From CAUZIB01 sp963663925 (GTDB lineage: Bacteria > Acidobacteriota > Vicinamibacteria > Vicinamibacterales > UBA8438), in contig OZ250139.1 in assembly GCA_965237405.1 (NCBI GenBank), forward strand, positions 4,216,001 to 4,280,000: 64,000 nucleotides of DNA, written 5' to 3'. Of this stretch, positions 33,507 through 43,316 are shown one piece after another. Below the pieces are notes generated by a model. The model ran no database searches and was not told the DNA's origin. It saw only the letters and a list, made by a program, of their open reading frames with translations. Each line of letters begins with the position of its first letter. The stretch's first letter is position 1. A program made the translations under genes and the position numbers.

Positions 33507-34775
33507 CTAGTTGGTTGGCCAGAGCACACCCTGACTCTTTTCACCCTCGGCGCCAGGCGGCACCGGACCCATGCCTGTATACACGAACTTCTGGACCCTT
33601 GAGCCTTCGTAGGTTTCCGTGGTGTAGATATTGCCGTCACTGTCCGTTGCGATACTGTGCACGGCAAAGAACATTCCCGGCTGCCGACCGCCATCACCGA
33701 ACGCCGTGAGCACTTCCATGGTCTCGCGCTCGAGGATGTAGACCTTCATATTCTGACCGTCGGCCAGATAGAGGAACTTCTGCTCGGGGTCAGGCGACAA
33801 GGCGATGTCCCACGTCGAGCCCTGACTCAGCGTGTTCGTGGCGACGAAGTACTCGTCGACGAACGTGCCATCCTGCTGAAAGACCTGGATGCGGTCGTCG
33901 CCGCGATCACAGACATACACGAGACCATCGTTTGCGAGCACAGCGCAGTGGACCGGACCACGGAACTGCGGTGCTGGCTCGCCGCCCGGGGTGTATCGTC
34001 CCAAGTCGAGGTCGTCATCGGGCTCGTTGCCGTAAGCGCCCCAGGCGCGCTTCATGTCGCCGGTCTCCATGTCGACCACGGCGATCCGGCGGTTGAGGTA
34101 CCCATCGGCGAAGTAGGCTTCGTTGGTCGATGGGTCGATACCGATCTCCGCGACACGCCCATAGCTGTCTGGGGCGTGGCTGTTGCGTGTGTAGATGGGT
34201 CGACCGTCCTGCGTCCCTGTCTGACGGGCTCCTGACGTGCCGAGTTGCATCAGGAACTCTCCGTCCCTCGTGAACTTGAGGACGTGCGAGTCAGAAGCGC
34301 CATTTCCTCCAATCCACACGTTGTCCATGTGGTCAACTGCGATTCCATGGTTCGATGCGGTCCATGTGTAATCGCCGGTTTCGGTGCCTGGTCCGCCCCA
34401 GCTGTGTACGAGGTTGCCTTCCTGATCGAAGGCTAGGACTGGTGGGCCAGGCTGGCAGCACTCACTAACTGGCGGATCCTGGGTGAGGCCGATCTCGGTC
34501 GTGGCCGCGAACTGGTCGGGCGTGTTGCGGTGAACGACCCAAATCGTGTCACTCGAGTCGACGTCGACACCAATTGTGGCGCCCATTAGCCAGTGGTCCG
34601 GCAGGTTTTTTGGCCACAGCGGATCGACGACAAACATCGGGGCCATCGGGCCATCACCCATGCCCATGGACGCATCCTCGTGGGCCGCATCCTCGATCAC
34701 GCTTTGTCCGACGCCACACGCGATGATCAGAGCCAACAGAGACGATCCGATAAGAAGGTTGCAATTCCGATTCAT
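33507..34775 (-). CDS. NHL-repeat beta-propeller lipoprotein
   Basis: This 422-residue protein has a lipobox (LALIIAC) and six-bladed NHL-type blades, each with a GI-VD--GNIY/W pattern (GIAVDHMDNVWIGG, IGIDPSTNEAYFADG, IATDSDGNIYTTETY). Outer-membrane or periplasmic binding is likely; some relatives are annotated as peptidyl-glycine lyase-like, but no catalytic set is clear. GAGG lies 8 bases before the ATG and a strong terminator follows. Confidence 0.85.
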   Translation of the reverse strand: MNRNCNLLIGSSLLALIIACGVGQSVIEDAAHEDASMGMGDGPMAPMFVVDPLWPKNLPDHWLMGATIGVDVDSSDTIWVVHRNTPDQFAATTEIGLTQDPPVSECCQPGPPVLAFDQEGNLVHSWGGPGTETGDYTWTASNHGIAVDHMDNVWIGGNGASDSHVLKFTRDGEFLMQLGTSGARQTGTQDGRPIYTRNSHAPDSYGRVAEIGIDPSTNEAYFADGYLNRRIAVVDMETGDMKRAWGAYGNEPDDDLDLGRYTPGGEPAPQFRGPVHCAVLANDGLVYVCDRGDDRIQVFQQDGTFVDEYFVATNTLSQGSTWDIALSPDPEQKFLYLADGQNMKVYILERETMEVLTAFGDGGRQPGMFFAVHSIATDSDGNIYTTETYEGSRVQKFVYTGMGPVPPGAEGEKSQGVLWPTN

Positions 34776-34975
34776 CCGGGTCCTCCCTTTGTCGGTTTAA
34801 CGAGACCACCCGTTGCGCAGCCGAACGATCGGCTGCGACGCTAGTTTGGGCCCCTCGAAGGCGACAAGTATACTTGCAATTGCTTCGCATGAAGCGATCT
34901 TTTCTGCGACGTGGCCGGTGTGGTCTCCGTGGCTCGATCCAGGGCACCCTCAAACGTCTATCAGGAGTGAAATCA

Positions 34976-36358
34976 GTGAGTTACATGCGGCGGCTAGCGG
35001 CGCACGCTCGACGTGCCGCCGGCGGCAGGTCCGTAGTTTTGGTGATGTTAGTCGTGGGGCTCGTGCTGAGTGCCCCGTCGGGACCTCGTGCTCATGACAT
35101 CCCCAGCGACGTGCTGCTTCAGGTTCTGGTCAAAGCCGATGGCAATCAGCTACGGGTGCTTGTGCGGGTCCCGATTGCGTCGATGCAGGACGTCAACTTC
35201 CCCCAGCGGGGACCCGGATACCTCGACATCCCGCGGGCCGACGCCGCGCTTCGCGACGCCGCGATGCAGTGGATCGCCGATGACCTCGATATCTACGAAG
35301 AAGATGAGCGACTCGAGGGGCAGGAACTCGTCGCGGTCCGTGCCTCAATTCCATCAAACCGGTCGTTTGCAACGTACGACGAAGCACTAGTGTATATGCT
35401 CGGGCCGCGATTACCCGATGGCACCGAGATCTTCTGGCAGCAGGCGATGCTCGACGCTATGTTCGAGTATCCGATTCAATCTGCTCAGTCGAACTTCTCG
35501 ATCGATCCAACGCTCGCCAGACTTGGCCTTCGAACACGAACCGTTCTGCGCTTTGTGCTCGCCGATGGGTCCGTTCGAGCGTTCGACTATCGAGGCAATC
35601 CCGGGCTTGTACGGCTTGACCCGAGGTGGCATCAGGCAGCGTTCCGATTCATCGGGCTCGGGTTCGACCACATCCTGGACGGCATCGACCACTTGCTGTT
35701 TCTTGCCTGCCTCGTGATCCCGTTTCGACGTATTCGACCACTCGTCACGATTGTGACCTCGTTTACGCTCGCGCACTCGGTCACCCTCATCGCATCGGCA
35801 TTTGGTTTTGCACCCGATGCGCTCTGGTTCCCACCCTTGGTCGAAACGTTGATCGCGTTGTCGATCCTCTACGTGGCGCTTGAGAATATTCTTGGGGTTC
35901 GGCTCAAGCGGCGGTGGCTTGTCACTTTTGGCTTCGGTCTCATCCACGGGTTTGGGTTCTCGTTTGCCCTACGCGAGACGCTTCAGTTCGCAGGTGGTCA
36001 CCTGCTGACCTCGCTTCTGTCGTTCAATATCGGTGTCGAGCTCGGCCAGCTGCTGGTCATCGTGCTGCTCGTGCCGGCACTTGCGGTGTTCTTTAGGTTC
36101 GGGATTGCAGAGCGGGTGGGGACCATCCTGTTGTCGGCGTTGGTGGTCCACACGGCGTGGCATTGGATGACCGAGCGTGGCGCGCAGCTGATGCAGTTCC
36201 GGTTTCAGCCGGCGTTCCCGGTGTTCGACCTCTCGCTGCTCGCGGCCGCGATGCGGTGGGGTATGCTAATTTTGATTATTGTCCTTCTGTTGTGGCTGAT
36301 GTCGCTCGTGTTTCCGCAAATGGAGCAGGACGCCGAGCGAAGTAAGGAATTGCTCTAG
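34976..36358 (+). CDS. HupE/UreJ-family membrane protein
   Basis: The protein has about 460 residues, with a signal-type start, an extracytoplasmic domain of about 200 residues (AHDIPSDVLLQVLV onwards) and a HupE/UreJ_2 membrane domain of six or more helices. That domain carries the family motifs GFDHILDGIDHLLFL, FTLAHSVTL and LIHGFGFSFAL, whose His and Asp residues bind nickel or another metal in HupE. I prefer the GTG at 34976, with CAGGAG 8 bases upstream; the frame extends upstream without a ribosome site. Secondary metal uptake is possible; no hydrogenase or urease is nearby. Confidence 0.83.
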   Translation: MSYMRRLAAHARRAAGGRSVVLVMLVVGLVLSAPSGPRAHDIPSDVLLQVLVKADGNQLRVLVRVPIASMQDVNFPQRGPGYLDIPRADAALRDAAMQWIADDLDIYEEDERLEGQELVAVRASIPSNRSFATYDEALVYMLGPRLPDGTEIFWQQAMLDAMFEYPIQSAQSNFSIDPTLARLGLRTRTVLRFVLADGSVRAFDYRGNPGLVRLDPRWHQAAFRFIGLGFDHILDGIDHLLFLACLVIPFRRIRPLVTIVTSFTLAHSVTLIASAFGFAPDALWFPPLVETLIALSILYVALENILGVRLKRRWLVTFGFGLIHGFGFSFALRETLQFAGGHLLTSLLSFNIGVELGQLLVIVLLVPALAVFFRFGIAERVGTILLSALVVHTAWHWMTERGAQLMQFRFQPAFPVFDLSLLAAAMRWGMLILIIVLLLWLMSLVFPQMEQDAERSKELL

Positions 36359-36433
36359 AACCGGTTCGATAACGACACCGGCACTCGGACGCCGCAACGT
36401 CCTAGGTGGTGCGCCGCAAGTATGAAACCAGTT

Positions 36434-36862
36434 CTAGCTTCGCAGGTCAGGAAGCAGTTCACCGCTCGGCACGAACCGGAGCGCCACTCCGTTGTTGCAG
36501 TATCGCTGACCTGTCGGTGGGGGACCATCGGGAAACACATGGCCGTGGTGGCCGCCGCACCGTACGCAGTGGTACTCGGTACGGAACAAGATCAGCTTAA
36601 AGTCGCGCTTCGTCGCGACTCTACCTTCAATCGCCGCATAGAAGCTCGGCCAACCCGTGCCGCTGTCGAACTTCGCGGTTGACTGGAACAAAGGTAGATG
36701 ACAGGCCGCGCAGACGAAGATGCCCTGCCGCTTCTCGTCATTGAGTGAACTGGCATGCGGTGGCTCGGTCGCTTCCTTGAACAAGACGGCATAGGCTTCA
36801 TCAGATAGGAGCTCTCGCCACTCGTCGATGTGTTTGTCCAGCCTGTCGTCGCTATCAGCCAT
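36434..36862 (-). CDS. msrB: peptide methionine-R-sulfoxide reductase MsrB
   Basis: This 142-residue enzyme reduces methionine-R-sulfoxide in proteins. The zinc site is two CxxC pairs (CAAC and CVRC). GTGWPSF and HVFPDGPPPTGQRYCNNGVALRF are the active-site motifs, with the catalytic Cys in RYC. RYCNNG replaces the commoner RYCINS/RYCMNG. No resolving Cys is seen at the usual GTGWPSF-side position, so recycling may be direct. Confidence 0.93.
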   Translation of the reverse strand: MADSDDRLDKHIDEWRELLSDEAYAVLFKEATEPPHASSLNDEKRQGIFVCAACHLPLFQSTAKFDSGTGWPSFYAAIEGRVATKRDFKLILFRTEYHCVRCGGHHGHVFPDGPPPTGQRYCNNGVALRFVPSGELLPDLRS

Positions 36863-37188
36863 GTCGTCATTGTAGCCTCTCAGTGTTTACTGGAGGGCTA
36901 GTGATCCGGCTACAGCGTGGCTAAACTCGGGGCAAGGTCCGACCGAACGATGGCGTGGTCGTGGATTCGAGTGTCGGGTAGATCTTTAATGGAACGTCGC
37001 TCTGACATTCACGGCCGCAGGACAACGTGCGACCTCGCGCTAGCAGCCATCGTTACCCGTGAGAGAGACGTTTTACGGATTCAGACATTCTCGCCCATGA
37101 GTTCGAGGTTTACTTCTTGCACCTGACCTTTGATCTTTGGTTCAGTCGTCGTTCTATCGGCGTGTAGAAGCTGACTCGCTTTTCAAGT
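36863..37188. other. intergenic stretch, nothing recognised
   Basis: No supported gene or repeat on either strand. Confidence 0.5.
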
Positions 37189-37950
37189 CTACTGGGTAAC
37201 GCTGACGGAAACCGGGATCTTCAGTTCCTGGCCTACATGAATCACCGACGACCTCAGGTCGTTGGCACGCTGAATGTCTCGTGTCGTGATGCCAAAGCGC
37301 CGCGACAGATTCCACAGCGTGTCGCGTCGTCGAACCGTGTGTGTCAGTTCACCCGGCAAGTGTGTTGATTGACGGTTGCGACTCTTTATTTGGTAGACGT
37401 ATGCGGCGTAGTCTTGCGGAAAGAGCGCGACATGATAATGGGGTGGGCTTCGCTCGCGGGTGGCTTCGAGAACGGCTTGGCCTTCTAGGTAAAGCAGCGT
37501 GTCTTCGAGCCAGTTGCGACACGGGCGGTTGAGCGGCCGTCGGAGATCGAGCGCCATACCGGTAGGGTGTACAGAGCGCGGTGACGCGTTGCGCGGCTGG
37601 TTGGCCGCCGGACGTGTCAGGCTCGTAACGATCAGTTGTCCTCCACACGCTGACCGAAACTGTCGAGACAGACGCTCGATAAACACCTTGACCTCCGGCC
37701 GCGTGAACGGGAACGATACGTCCTTGAGTCTGAAATCGTGGCTGGTACGTACAGGCACGAGCAACCTAGCATTGACGAACCTCTTCAATTGCTGTGAGTC
37801 ACGCAAATACGTGAAGTCGTGGCGAATTGCCTGAGCGTTCTGCCTGGCGAGCGAACTTTTACTGCCACGAAGGCTTTGCGCCCACGCGTCGGTCGCAGTT
37901 ATCGAGCCAAACGCGGCGATTAGGACAAGAAGGGGAGTAAGGTTACGCAT
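37189..37950 (-). CDS. secreted DUF5715/M15-like protein with C-terminal LysM
   Basis: After a signal peptide (ending DAWAQ), residues about 85-190 resemble M15 zinc peptidases and the DUF5715 family: SLTRP, HPTGMALDLR (metal His and Asp) and HYHVALF (metal His). A LysM domain at the end (HTVRRRDTLWNLSRRFGI) would bind peptidoglycan. A cell-wall D,D- or L,D-peptidase role is probable. I take the ATG at 37950; a GTG at 37962 is also in frame. Confidence 0.82.
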   Translation of the reverse strand: MRNLTPLLVLIAAFGSITATDAWAQSLRGSKSSLARQNAQAIRHDFTYLRDSQQLKRFVNARLLVPVRTSHDFRLKDVSFPFTRPEVKVFIERLSRQFRSACGGQLIVTSLTRPAANQPRNASPRSVHPTGMALDLRRPLNRPCRNWLEDTLLYLEGQAVLEATRERSPPHYHVALFPQDYAAYVYQIKSRNRQSTHLPGELTHTVRRRDTLWNLSRRFGITTRDIQRANDLRSSVIHVGQELKIPVSVSVTQ

Positions 37951-38273
37951 GTACTGAGCCACTTGAGTTTATCGGTCACTGACCCCACCAACTAAAGTCC
38001 CAGGCGTCTCGAAAATGCAAATTCGTGATCCAATCACACACATGTGCTGGGCGGAGTGCCGTCGTCTTCTGACTCATCAAGGTCCGTCTGAACCGATACT
38101 ACGGCACGAATCACGTTTACACAGAAACGAATAGCCACTTGAGTAGCAAGATCTTTCGGTCCGGCCTAGCGGTCACTACATATCATAAGGTCTCAGAGTT
38201 CTAGTATCGGCATTAGAGAGTTGATCCCCTCCTGCACCGTGTGACTGGCCGAGGGTCCGACGCCTACAATTGA
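37951..38273. other. intergenic stretch, nothing recognised
   Basis: No supported gene on either strand. It should contain the promoters of the two divergent flanking genes. Confidence 0.5.
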
Positions 38274-39038
38274 ATGTCGTCACGCTACACTGGTCAGGTA
38301 GTGGAGACCCGCTTCTACCGGTTTGGGCGCCTTGCTGGAATCAAGTATCGTCGGGCAAAGTGGATGTGGGAGTCGGTTGCGGGAAACGAGGAGGATGGGA
38401 TACGGGCGGAGTACGCCGTCGGGCGCGACATGGGCGCTATCATCCGCGAGCAGTCTGTGTACAGTACCGATACCAGCATTCAAGCTTTTCTCGATACGCT
38501 CTGTGATCGGCTCTCTGGGTCCGTGCGTAACCGGTTGCATCGGTTTACCGTTCGGCCGGTGACTGACGAGCCGCCGTCAGCTTTTGCGTTACCGGGTGGG
38601 TTCATCTTCGTAGCCGAATCCTTGGTTGATCTGTGTGGGCGCGCTGACAATGAGCTGGCGTTCGTTTTGGCGCACGAGATGTCACACGTCATCCGACGCC
38701 ACGCGATCGATCGCATCCTTTCACAGAAAGTACTTTCTGCGGCAGCATTTGCGTCACCGGGTAGAGGAGTGCTGCGTCCGTGGATACGAAAGGTCGGTTT
38801 GGAATGGTTGGAGCGAGCGTACTCCCGCGAGAACGAGTTTGAGGCTGATGAGCTGGGCGCTCGGCTTACTCAGGCTTCCGGCTACAACCCTGTCGGCGCT
38901 GTTCGCGGGCTTCGACGGCTTGGCGCGCTGTCCACGGCCGATGATGGCGGCTTAGGTCCGTATGTGTCGACGCATCCGCCGGTTGAGGACCGGGTCGCGT
39001 ATCTCAGACGTCGTCTCGGTCTGCCGCTCGACACGTAA
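38274..39038 (+). CDS. M48-family zinc metalloprotease
   Basis: This 254-residue protein lacks an obvious membrane anchor or signal peptide. The zinc site is HEMSH at residues 134-138, and the third ligand is the Glu in ENEFEADELG. GRADNELAFVLAHEMSH and YVSTHPPVEDRVAYLRR are typical of BepA/LoiP-like and Oma1-like M48 peptidases. Members degrade misfolded envelope proteins; a cytoplasmic or peripheral location is possible here. Confidence 0.88.
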   Translation: MSSRYTGQVVETRFYRFGRLAGIKYRRAKWMWESVAGNEEDGIRAEYAVGRDMGAIIREQSVYSTDTSIQAFLDTLCDRLSGSVRNRLHRFTVRPVTDEPPSAFALPGGFIFVAESLVDLCGRADNELAFVLAHEMSHVIRRHAIDRILSQKVLSAAAFASPGRGVLRPWIRKVGLEWLERAYSRENEFEADELGARLTQASGYNPVGAVRGLRRLGALSTADDGGLGPYVSTHPPVEDRVAYLRRRLGLPLDT

Positions 39039-39124
39039 AGACGGTCATGGCCATTCTGATTTCGACGTTTCTTCGGTTCGTCATACAACACTTGGGGAAT
39101 TAGCGTCTGATAGGTGTTTGCGCC

Positions 39125-39616
39125 ATGAAACGTCACGCCAGCCTCGTTTGTTTGTCACGGCAGCATCACGATGCTCTCGTTCTGGCACAGCGCCTTGTTC
39201 TGGGACATTCGACGGCACCCCGGGCACCGTGGCCAACGAATCGATGCCGTCAGGCGCGCCTGCTTCTTCAGTTCTTCGAGACGACGCTTGGACCGCATTT
39301 TGATGCCGAGGAGGTGTGCGTGTTTCCAGTCGTGACGGCGCAGGTTCGAGGGGGTGCGGGAATGGTTGCTGGTCTCGTTGGCGAGCACAACGATATGCGT
39401 GTCCAGATTGAAGAACTCAAGAACGACCATCAAACGCGGCTCGGTAAGCGGTTACCTGCTTTCGGGAAGTGTCTCAGACAACACATCCGGACGGAAGAAC
39501 GAGTCCTCTTTGAGCGTCTCCAGGCGGAGGTGACTCAGGACCAGTTGGTGGCGATCGGTGACGAACTGGCTGGATACTACGCAGCAAGCGCCACGAATAA
39601 GACATGCACGATGTAG
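39125..39616 (+). CDS. hemerythrin-domain protein
   Basis: This 163-residue four-helix protein has the iron-ligand pattern of HHE/hemerythrin domains: RQHHDAL, HFDAEE, EHNDM and HIRTEERVLFE. Roles in the family include oxygen or nitric oxide sensing and iron-sulfur repair. It follows the M48 gene by about 85 bases on the same strand. Confidence 0.82.
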   Translation: MKRHASLVCLSRQHHDALVLAQRLVLGHSTAPRAPWPTNRCRQARLLLQFFETTLGPHFDAEEVCVFPVVTAQVRGGAGMVAGLVGEHNDMRVQIEELKNDHQTRLGKRLPAFGKCLRQHIRTEERVLFERLQAEVTQDQLVAIGDELAGYYAASATNKTCTM

Positions 39617-39820
39617 ACGGGTCGAGCGATCGGTTTCCGTTCGGGGACGATCATGCTGCTTGCTTAGCGGCTATCAGAGGCGGTTATTAACCGGCATCCC
39701 ACCACTATTCCTTTATTTCTGGCCTCATCCACAGATGCTGTAACTTGGCTACAATATCTAGTAAGCCGTGGCTGGTGCGACGGTTTCAGCACACCTTCCG
39801 AGCAGAGGGAGATCGTTCAT

Positions 39821-40633
39821 ATGAAAGATGCGCTGCAGTGCGTGATGATGATGTGGGCGCCCATCGTCGTTGTCCTTCTAACCGCGACCCCGGCGGCAGC
39901 TCAAACAGGAGAGGTTCAGCGCACCTGGGATGGGCATGCAGATCTGAACGGGATTTGGCAGGCGATTGGCACCGCTCATTGGGACATCCAGGACCATCCG
40001 TCAAGTGCCGGACACCCCGACCTTGGAGCCATCGGTGCCGTACCCCCCGGTCAAGGTGTGGTTGTGGGCAACGAGATTCCCTACCAAGACTGGGCGTTGG
40101 CACAGAAGCGTAAGAACCTGGAGAACCGACTAACCGAAGATCCTGAAGCGAAGTGCTACATGCCGGGGGTCCCGCGTGCAACCTATTTGCCTTATCCCTT
40201 CCAGATTATCCAAGGCGACAAGAAAATTATGATCGTCTACGGGTTTGCCGAGGCAAGTCGGACAGTCCACATGGACAAGGAGAATCCCGAGCCGGCGCCA
40301 ATCGATAGTTGGATGGGTCGATCACATGGTCGGTGGGATGGTGATACGCTCATCGTTGAGGTTGCAGAATTTAACGGCGAAGCTTGGTTCGACCGGGCTG
40401 GGAACTTTGCCAGCAATACGCTTCGGGTCGTTGAGCGGTACACGCCGATGGGTCCCAATGCCATCACTTATGAGGCTACCATCGAAGATGCCAATGTGTT
40501 TACTCATCCCTGGACCATCAGCATGCCGCTCTACCGGCGTCTCGAAGCCCATGCTCGGGTGTTGGAGTACAAGTGTGTGGAGTACTCGGAGGATCTCTTA
40601 TATGGCCATCTACGTAGGGAACCAACTCGGTAA
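39821..40633 (+). CDS. secreted protein of unknown acidobacterial family
   Basis: This 270-residue protein has a signal peptide (ending PAAAQ). Conserved stretches include ADLNGIWQA near the start, a central CYMPGVPRATYLPYPFQIIQ, then GRWDGDTLIVEVAEFNGE and RVVERYTPMGPNAITYEATIEDANVFTHPWT. The same domain forms the C-terminal half of the next gene. No enzymatic motif is recognised. The gene ends 28 bases before its paralogue. Confidence 0.75.
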   Translation: MKDALQCVMMMWAPIVVVLLTATPAAAQTGEVQRTWDGHADLNGIWQAIGTAHWDIQDHPSSAGHPDLGAIGAVPPGQGVVVGNEIPYQDWALAQKRKNLENRLTEDPEAKCYMPGVPRATYLPYPFQIIQGDKKIMIVYGFAEASRTVHMDKENPEPAPIDSWMGRSHGRWDGDTLIVEVAEFNGEAWFDRAGNFASNTLRVVERYTPMGPNAITYEATIEDANVFTHPWTISMPLYRRLEAHARVLEYKCVEYSEDLLYGHLRREPTR

Positions 40634-40661
40634 AGCGGCCAGTATTGGGAGGTGTCACGTC

Positions 40662-42416
40662 ATGAAATCAAAGCGTATCGCTCTTGTATTCATGTTCATT
40701 CTGGCTATGGTGCTCCTCAAGCCAGGGCTTTTACACGCGGCCCAGGCCGACTACCACCACCTACATATCACGACGCCAGTTCCTACCGAGGGGGTTAAGT
40801 GGTACACGAAGCACATGGAGTGCGATCCGTTGTCCGATCGACCGGACGCCGCGAACTGTAGCGGTGTGGAGCTCGTTTTTGTTCCCCAGCCCACGATAGG
40901 TAGTACTCAGGGAACCGGTGTGAACCACATCAGCTTTTCACTGCCCGATTTGACAGCCAAGATGGCCGAGCTCGAAGCAGCTGGTGTCTACGGTACAGGT
41001 GTCAGGCTGCAGCGATATGCCGATGGTTCAACATTTCGTGATGTTCCAGGATGGTTTAAGGCCGGTTTCATTTTTGACCCCTGGGGAACCCGTATCGAGC
41101 TTGTGGAGGATCGGGATCATCTTGGGTTTCATCACATTCATCTCAGCGCGACTGATCCGGAGACAACCCTTGCCTGGTATCGAGACGTACTGGGTGGGCA
41201 GCCAGCAGCCAGGGGAAGTCTAGCCGGGTTGCGATTCGGTGATATCTGGGTTTTCGCGTCAGCACATGCCGATGGCACACCGGCAACAACAGACGGACGC
41301 GCGATCGACCACATCGCGTTCGTTGTGTCGGATCTCGATGTTGCAGTCGAGGACATGCGTCGCCGAGGTGTCGAGTTTAGACAAGAGCCTATGGCGCCGG
41401 ACAACGGTCGGACATCTGCGAGGCGCGCTTTCATCATGGGGCCAGACAACGTCAAACTCGCGGTTGTCGAAACGACATGGGCCGGTGTTATTCCCGATCG
41501 ACTTCCATCGGCTCAGACAGCTGACCGAGGCGAAACGTACGACACGCCGAAGACACCGTGGGGTGAGCCTGATCTGCAAGGGATTTGGACGAGTAATTCT
41601 GCGCACGGCATTCCACTCGAGCGACCACGCAACCTTGTCGACGTCGACAACCTGACTCCGGAGCAGGCGGCAGCTCGCCGCGAACGTGGAACGCTGGGCA
41701 GTATCTGGGGATACGAGCGTGAGTGGCGGGATACGACTCTGGGGTATGTCAAGTCGGCTCCATCGACGCAAGTGGCCATGATTTTCGACCCACGAGATGG
41801 TCGAGTACCGGCCAAGACGGATCATGGTGAAGCATTGGCAGCTCGTGCGCGCGAAGAGCGAGCGCGAATTCGCTCACGACCGCCTGGTGGTCCGGAGGAT
41901 CTTCCGTTGATGGAGCGCTGTATCACGCGTGGCTTGCCCGGCATGATGATGCCGGGGGTCTACAACAACGGGCTGCAGATCGTGCAGGGACCTGGATTTG
42001 TCACACTCCAGAAGGAGATGGTTCACGAAACCCGAATCGTTCCCACGACAGCGCGCGAGGCGGTGGGTGAGAACCTTAAGATGTGGTTGGGTGATCCGCA
42101 GGGTCGTTGGGAAGGCGATACGCTCGTCATTGAAACAACCAACTTTAACGGGCGGGTGCCATACCGTGGGTCGTCTGAGGACATGACGCTCGTCGAACGA
42201 TATACCCGCATCGGACCGAGCGTGCTTGAGTATCAGTTCACTATCGATGATCCAACGGTCTGGACACGACCCTGGACCGGCCAGTTTACGTTTGAACAGG
42301 ATAATGGCCAGTATGAACTCGTTGAGTACTCATGTCACGAGGGGAACTACGGAGTGCCCAATACTCTTAGTGGTGCGCGTACTCGAGACAAAGAGGCTGC
42401 CGAAGCGACGAGATAG
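40662..42416 (+). CDS. secreted fusion: two VOC (glyoxalase-like) modules plus the unknown domain of the previous gene
   Basis: The protein has 584 residues, with a signal peptide (ending LLHAAQA), two vicinal-oxygen-chelate modules (residues about 28-145 and 147-272, with HHLHI, GVNHISF, FHHIHLS and IDHIAFVVSD), then the same domain as the preceding protein (PDLQGIWTSNS, MPGVYNNGLQIVQ, GRWEGDTLVIETTNFNGR, LVERYTRIGPSVLEYQFTIDDPTVWTRPWT). I fix the start at 40662 from the GGGAGG site and signal peptide. The fusion links an unknown domain to a metal-dependent dioxygenase or lyase fold outside the cytoplasm. Confidence 0.83.
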   Translation: MKSKRIALVFMFILAMVLLKPGLLHAAQADYHHLHITTPVPTEGVKWYTKHMECDPLSDRPDAANCSGVELVFVPQPTIGSTQGTGVNHISFSLPDLTAKMAELEAAGVYGTGVRLQRYADGSTFRDVPGWFKAGFIFDPWGTRIELVEDRDHLGFHHIHLSATDPETTLAWYRDVLGGQPAARGSLAGLRFGDIWVFASAHADGTPATTDGRAIDHIAFVVSDLDVAVEDMRRRGVEFRQEPMAPDNGRTSARRAFIMGPDNVKLAVVETTWAGVIPDRLPSAQTADRGETYDTPKTPWGEPDLQGIWTSNSAHGIPLERPRNLVDVDNLTPEQAAARRERGTLGSIWGYEREWRDTTLGYVKSAPSTQVAMIFDPRDGRVPAKTDHGEALAARAREERARIRSRPPGGPEDLPLMERCITRGLPGMMMPGVYNNGLQIVQGPGFVTLQKEMVHETRIVPTTAREAVGENLKMWLGDPQGRWEGDTLVIETTNFNGRVPYRGSSEDMTLVERYTRIGPSVLEYQFTIDDPTVWTRPWTGQFTFEQDNGQYELVEYSCHEGNYGVPNTLSGARTRDKEAAEATR

Positions 42417-42440
42417 GGTAGAAAGAGTGAGGGAGTAGTC

Positions 42441-42869
42441 ATGCGAAGGATGGTCGTCGGCGTTGCGGTGGCGTTGGTCTTAGCCACTGTGCCCATCGCA
42501 GCACACCATGCGTTTTCAGCTGAATTCGATGCCACTAAACCAGTTGCGTTGCGTGGAACGATCACGAAGATGGAGTGGATCAATCCTCATGCTTGGATTC
42601 ATCTCGATGTGACGAATGAGGATGGGACGGTTGAAAGCTGGATGATCGAAGCTGGGCCTCCCGGTGCGCTTGTGCGCCGCGGGTGGTCGAGAGACTCCGT
42701 TGTGCTCGGCACGGAGGTGCTTGTTGAGGGATATCAGGCGCTGGACGGCGCGAACCGAGCGAATGGTCGAGACGTGACGTTCCCTGATGGGCGGCGGTTG
42801 TTCGCAGGTTCATCCGGGACAGGTGCCCCACTGGATGGAAGTGACCCAACTGAGCCGTCACCTCATTAG
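42441..42869 (+). CDS. secreted DUF6152 protein
   Basis: This 142-residue protein has a signal peptide and the DUF6152 pattern: HHAFSAEFDATKPVALRGTITKMEWINPHAWIHLDV, then GPPGALVRRGW and GRDVTFPDGRRLFAG. The function is unknown. It begins 24 bases after the VOC fusion gene; DUF6152 genes often sit beside this unknown family, so the three genes probably form one operon (context inference). Confidence 0.88.
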   Translation: MRRMVVGVAVALVLATVPIAAHHAFSAEFDATKPVALRGTITKMEWINPHAWIHLDVTNEDGTVESWMIEAGPPGALVRRGWSRDSVVLGTEVLVEGYQALDGANRANGRDVTFPDGRRLFAGSSGTGAPLDGSDPTEPSPH

Positions 42870-43249
42870 AGGTATCTTGCTGGTTGCGTTGAGCACGAGG
42901 ACACGAGTTTGGTTGACGCTGCTGTTCGGGTTTGGGGTGATGGCCGCATGTGGGGACGACAATCCGGTTGCCCCGTCAGAAGGTGTGTCGTTCACTGTGA
43001 CCAACCTCGTTGTCGGCTCTGGTGCCACAGTCGGGAATGAGCAGCGGCTGACGGTTGACTATACCAGTTGGCTCTACGATTCAAATGCACCGGAGAACAA
43101 GGGCACCGTGACCTCGTCGGGATGCGGGTTGGCGGCACGCGTTGTCTAGTCATCCCCCTGAGCTGGGCTATGGGTCGCGGGGGACAGGCGATGCCATTCC
43201 TTCGAACGCGACCTTGATCTTCGAGGTCGACCTGATCGCCGTGCAGTGA
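42835..43249 (+). pseudogene. FKBP-type peptidyl-prolyl isomerase lipoprotein with internal deletion
   Basis: The first frame has a lipoprotein signal (MAAC) and the beginning of an FKBP domain (VVGSGATVGNEQRLTVDYTSWLYDSN). The second frame, starting near 43105, is the end of the same domain (GMRVGGTRCLVIPPELGYGSRG...LIFEVDLIAVQ) and stops at 43249. The middle, about 35-40 residues with the FTLG and VIxGWDxG motifs of the active pocket, is missing, and the halves are out of frame. The start is uncertain and overlaps the DUF6152 gene. Confidence 0.8.
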
Positions 43250-43316
43250 GGTTGATGGCTGCTTGGTCTGGCCAACCCTAAGTACACTGGACGTATCTAC
43301 ACCGAGGGGGGCCATC

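Noticed and set aside
36917..37126. A 69-codon ORF on the plus strand
   Set aside because: No ribosome site and no coding character; the neighbouring gap has nothing else in support.
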